This document shows, piece by piece, positions 15,126-16,056 of a stretch of DNA of 16,056 nt. A program made the position numbers and the translations under genes. Origin of the DNA: CAZMCH01 sp964564735 (lineage in GTDB: Bacteria; Poribacteria; DTPJ01); the NCBI GenBank assembly GCA_964564735.1, contig CAZMCH010000093.1, positions 1 to 16,056 of the forward strand, written 5' to 3'. Below the pieces are notes generated by a model that was not told where the DNA came from, did no database searches, and saw only the letters and a program-made list of their open reading frames with translations. Position 1 is the first letter of the stretch. Each line of letters begins with the position of its first letter.

Positions 15126-15195
15126 TTGTCCTTGCTAATTTCCATCCTCTTTTTTCCAATAATTTTGCAAGATTTTTTCCTGATATTGATTTCAT
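15106..15195 (-). pseudogene. hicA: Truncated HicA toxin gene
   Basis: ATG at 15193-15195 opens 29 codons reading MKSISGKNLAKLLEKRGWKL and then ARTNEYFIS before TAA (15106-15108). The first 24 residues match the HicA mRNA-interferase N-terminus (MKSISGKEL..LLEK.GW.L.R..GSHH). The match stops just before the catalytic His region, at the exact point where the DUF2905 gene begins (ATG 15123-15125, other frame). Complete HicA is about 60-80 aa. The start overlaps the hicB stop by 4 nt (ATGA), so this is the genuine partner of hicB, disabled by loss of its 3' two thirds. Confidence 0.8.
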
Positions 15196-15401
15196 ATTGC
15201 AATTTCAATTATCTGATTAGTACCATCTAATATTTTTTTGTTTTCCTCTTCAATAGCCAAAAGATGGCATTCAATAGCTTCATAGATATTTTTGATTAGT
15301 TCCTGCCATGTATCCGCTTGGGTAAAACAACCCGGTAATGCCGGAACTTCTGCCCAATATCCCCCCTCCTCTGCATCATGTATAATAACTTTAATCTTCA
15401 T
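15192..15401 (-). CDS. hicB: HicB-family antitoxin (orphaned)
   Basis: 69 aa. HicB partial RNase H-like fold: MKIKVIIHDAEEGGYWAEVP, then ALPGCFTQADTWQELIKNIYEAIECHL. The G-Y-W-A-E-V-P-x-L-P-G-C core is diagnostic. This is the short form without a DNA-binding tail. It would bind and neutralise HicA and may help repress its own operon. GAGGGTG lies about 6 nt upstream of the ATG. Gene order here is antitoxin first. The toxin reading frame that follows is truncated, so no toxin needs neutralising locally; the protein may be a relic or may act on a HicA encoded elsewhere. Confidence 0.85.
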   Translation of the reverse strand: MKIKVIIHDAEEGGYWAEVPALPGCFTQADTWQELIKNIYEAIECHLLAIEEENKKILDGTNQIIEIAI

Positions 15402-15444
15402 ATATTCACCCTCTTTGCATGGCTTTGCATTATCTAACTATTTA

Positions 15445-16056
15445 TCATTCCTCTTCCTCAACAAAGTCCCAAAGGTCTTGCTGTCTCATAGGTGCTTTTA
15501 TTCCTATGTGTTCATAAGCTAGTTTGGTTGCGACTCTGCCTGTTCGTGTTCTTTTGAGAAGCCCTGCCTGTATTAGATATGGCTCGTGTGCGTCTTCTAT
15601 TGTGCAGTCCTCTTCACTCATAGAAACGGCAAGAGTTTCAATACCAACAGGTCCTCCATCAAATTTTTCAATGATATTTCTAAGAATCTGCCTGTCCAAA
15701 TCCTCAAGACCTAGTTCGTCAACTTCATAGAACTTAAGTGATTCCTCAGCGATTCTTTGTGTAATAATGCCATTGCCCTTAACATTTGCATAATCTCTCA
15801 CACGTCTAAGCATACGTTTTGCGATCCTTGGCGTACCTCTGGAACGACTCGCGATAATATCATCTGCGCCATTCTCTATTTCTATTTTAAGAAGTTCAGT
15901 ATCTCTTCTTATGATCTCTTTTAATTCATCATTTGTATAAAAATCAAGTCTTAATGTTATACCAAATCTATCTCTAAAAGGGGCTGAAAGCTGCCCCATC
16001 CTTGTTGTTGCGCCGATCAAAACATATCTTGGCAATGGAATAGGAACTGTTCTTGC
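15445..16056 (-). CDS. ruvB: Holliday junction branch-migration helicase RuvB (C-terminal 203 residues, partial)
   Basis: ATPase motor that, with RuvA, moves Holliday junctions during recombinational repair. The frame is open to the right edge (ARTVPIPLPRYVLIG at the edge). Visible parts: GATTRMG (sensor 1), the arginine finger in APFRDRFGI, the sensor 2 helix GTPRIAKRMLRRVRDYA and the C-terminal winged helix GGPVGIETLAVSMSEE, then EPYLIQAGLLKRTRTGRVAT. The Walker motifs lie outside the window. The C-terminus ends in an acidic tail (DFVEEEE), a little longer than usual. It opens the neighbourhood that continues to DUF2905 and queA, with a hicBA remnant in between. Confidence 0.96.
   Translation of the reverse strand, partial: ARTVPIPLPRYVLIGATTRMGQLSAPFRDRFGITLRLDFYTNDELKEIIRRDTELLKIEIENGADDIIASRSRGTPRIAKRMLRRVRDYANVKGNGIITQRIAEESLKFYEVDELGLEDLDRQILRNIIEKFDGGPVGIETLAVSMSEEDCTIEDAHEPYLIQAGLLKRTRTGRVATKLAYEHIGIKAPMRQQDLWDFVEEEE

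Overview
This is an AT-rich window (roughly 35-40% G+C by eye) from a Gram-negative bacterium. lpxK (lipid A kinase), a lipobox CsgG-like protein and secreted proteins with Sec signal peptides imply an outer membrane. A stand-alone URO-D-superfamily protein, a secreted LamG protein with a short conserved-looking tail, a Gfo/Idh/MocA dehydrogenase and an Asp-box propeller together resemble candidate phyla such as Poribacteria. That taxonomic guess is an inference from gene style only.

Layout. Genes from 1 to 7714 are on the + strand and genes from 7753 to the right edge are on the - strand. They converge on a hairpin at 7725-7755. Plus arm: the end of an unrecognised gene; a repeat-rich spacer; a membrane-anchored HtrA/DegP protease that appears to be leaderless; a URO-D-like gene broken by one in-frame TAA; a TPR protein and a polytopic membrane protein 3 nt apart; a SAM methyltransferase; then a self-contained unit (promoter 5303-5331, terminator 7725-7755) encoding a secreted seven-blade Asp-box propeller, a free-standing FliG C-terminal-like domain and a CsgG-like lipoprotein.

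Minus arm, in transcription order from the right edge: ruvB (partial), hicB, a truncated hicA, DUF2905, a secreted LamG protein, queA, yajC, an ArsA-like ATPase, a small antitoxin-like gene overlapping a truncated DUF1016 gene, a second ArsA-like ATPase, a Gfo/Idh/MocA oxidoreductase and lpxK. This is a modified form of the widespread ruvB-DUF2905-queA-tgt-yajC-secDF neighbourhood. tgt is missing between queA and yajC, secDF does not follow yajC, and foreign-looking cassettes (hicBA, LamG, antitoxin/DUF1016) have been inserted.

The points most worth following up are: the nonsense-interrupted URO-D gene; the propeller/FliG-C/CsgG unit, which has no other flagellar gene nearby; the paired ArsA paralogs, whose switch II motifs have decayed in complementary ways and which lack the cysteines of arsenite pumps; and two decayed selfish-type cassettes, one of which ends exactly where a housekeeping-cluster gene begins. 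No gene-free stretch exceeds 300 bases; the longest are 86-218 and 5245-5382, and both are described.
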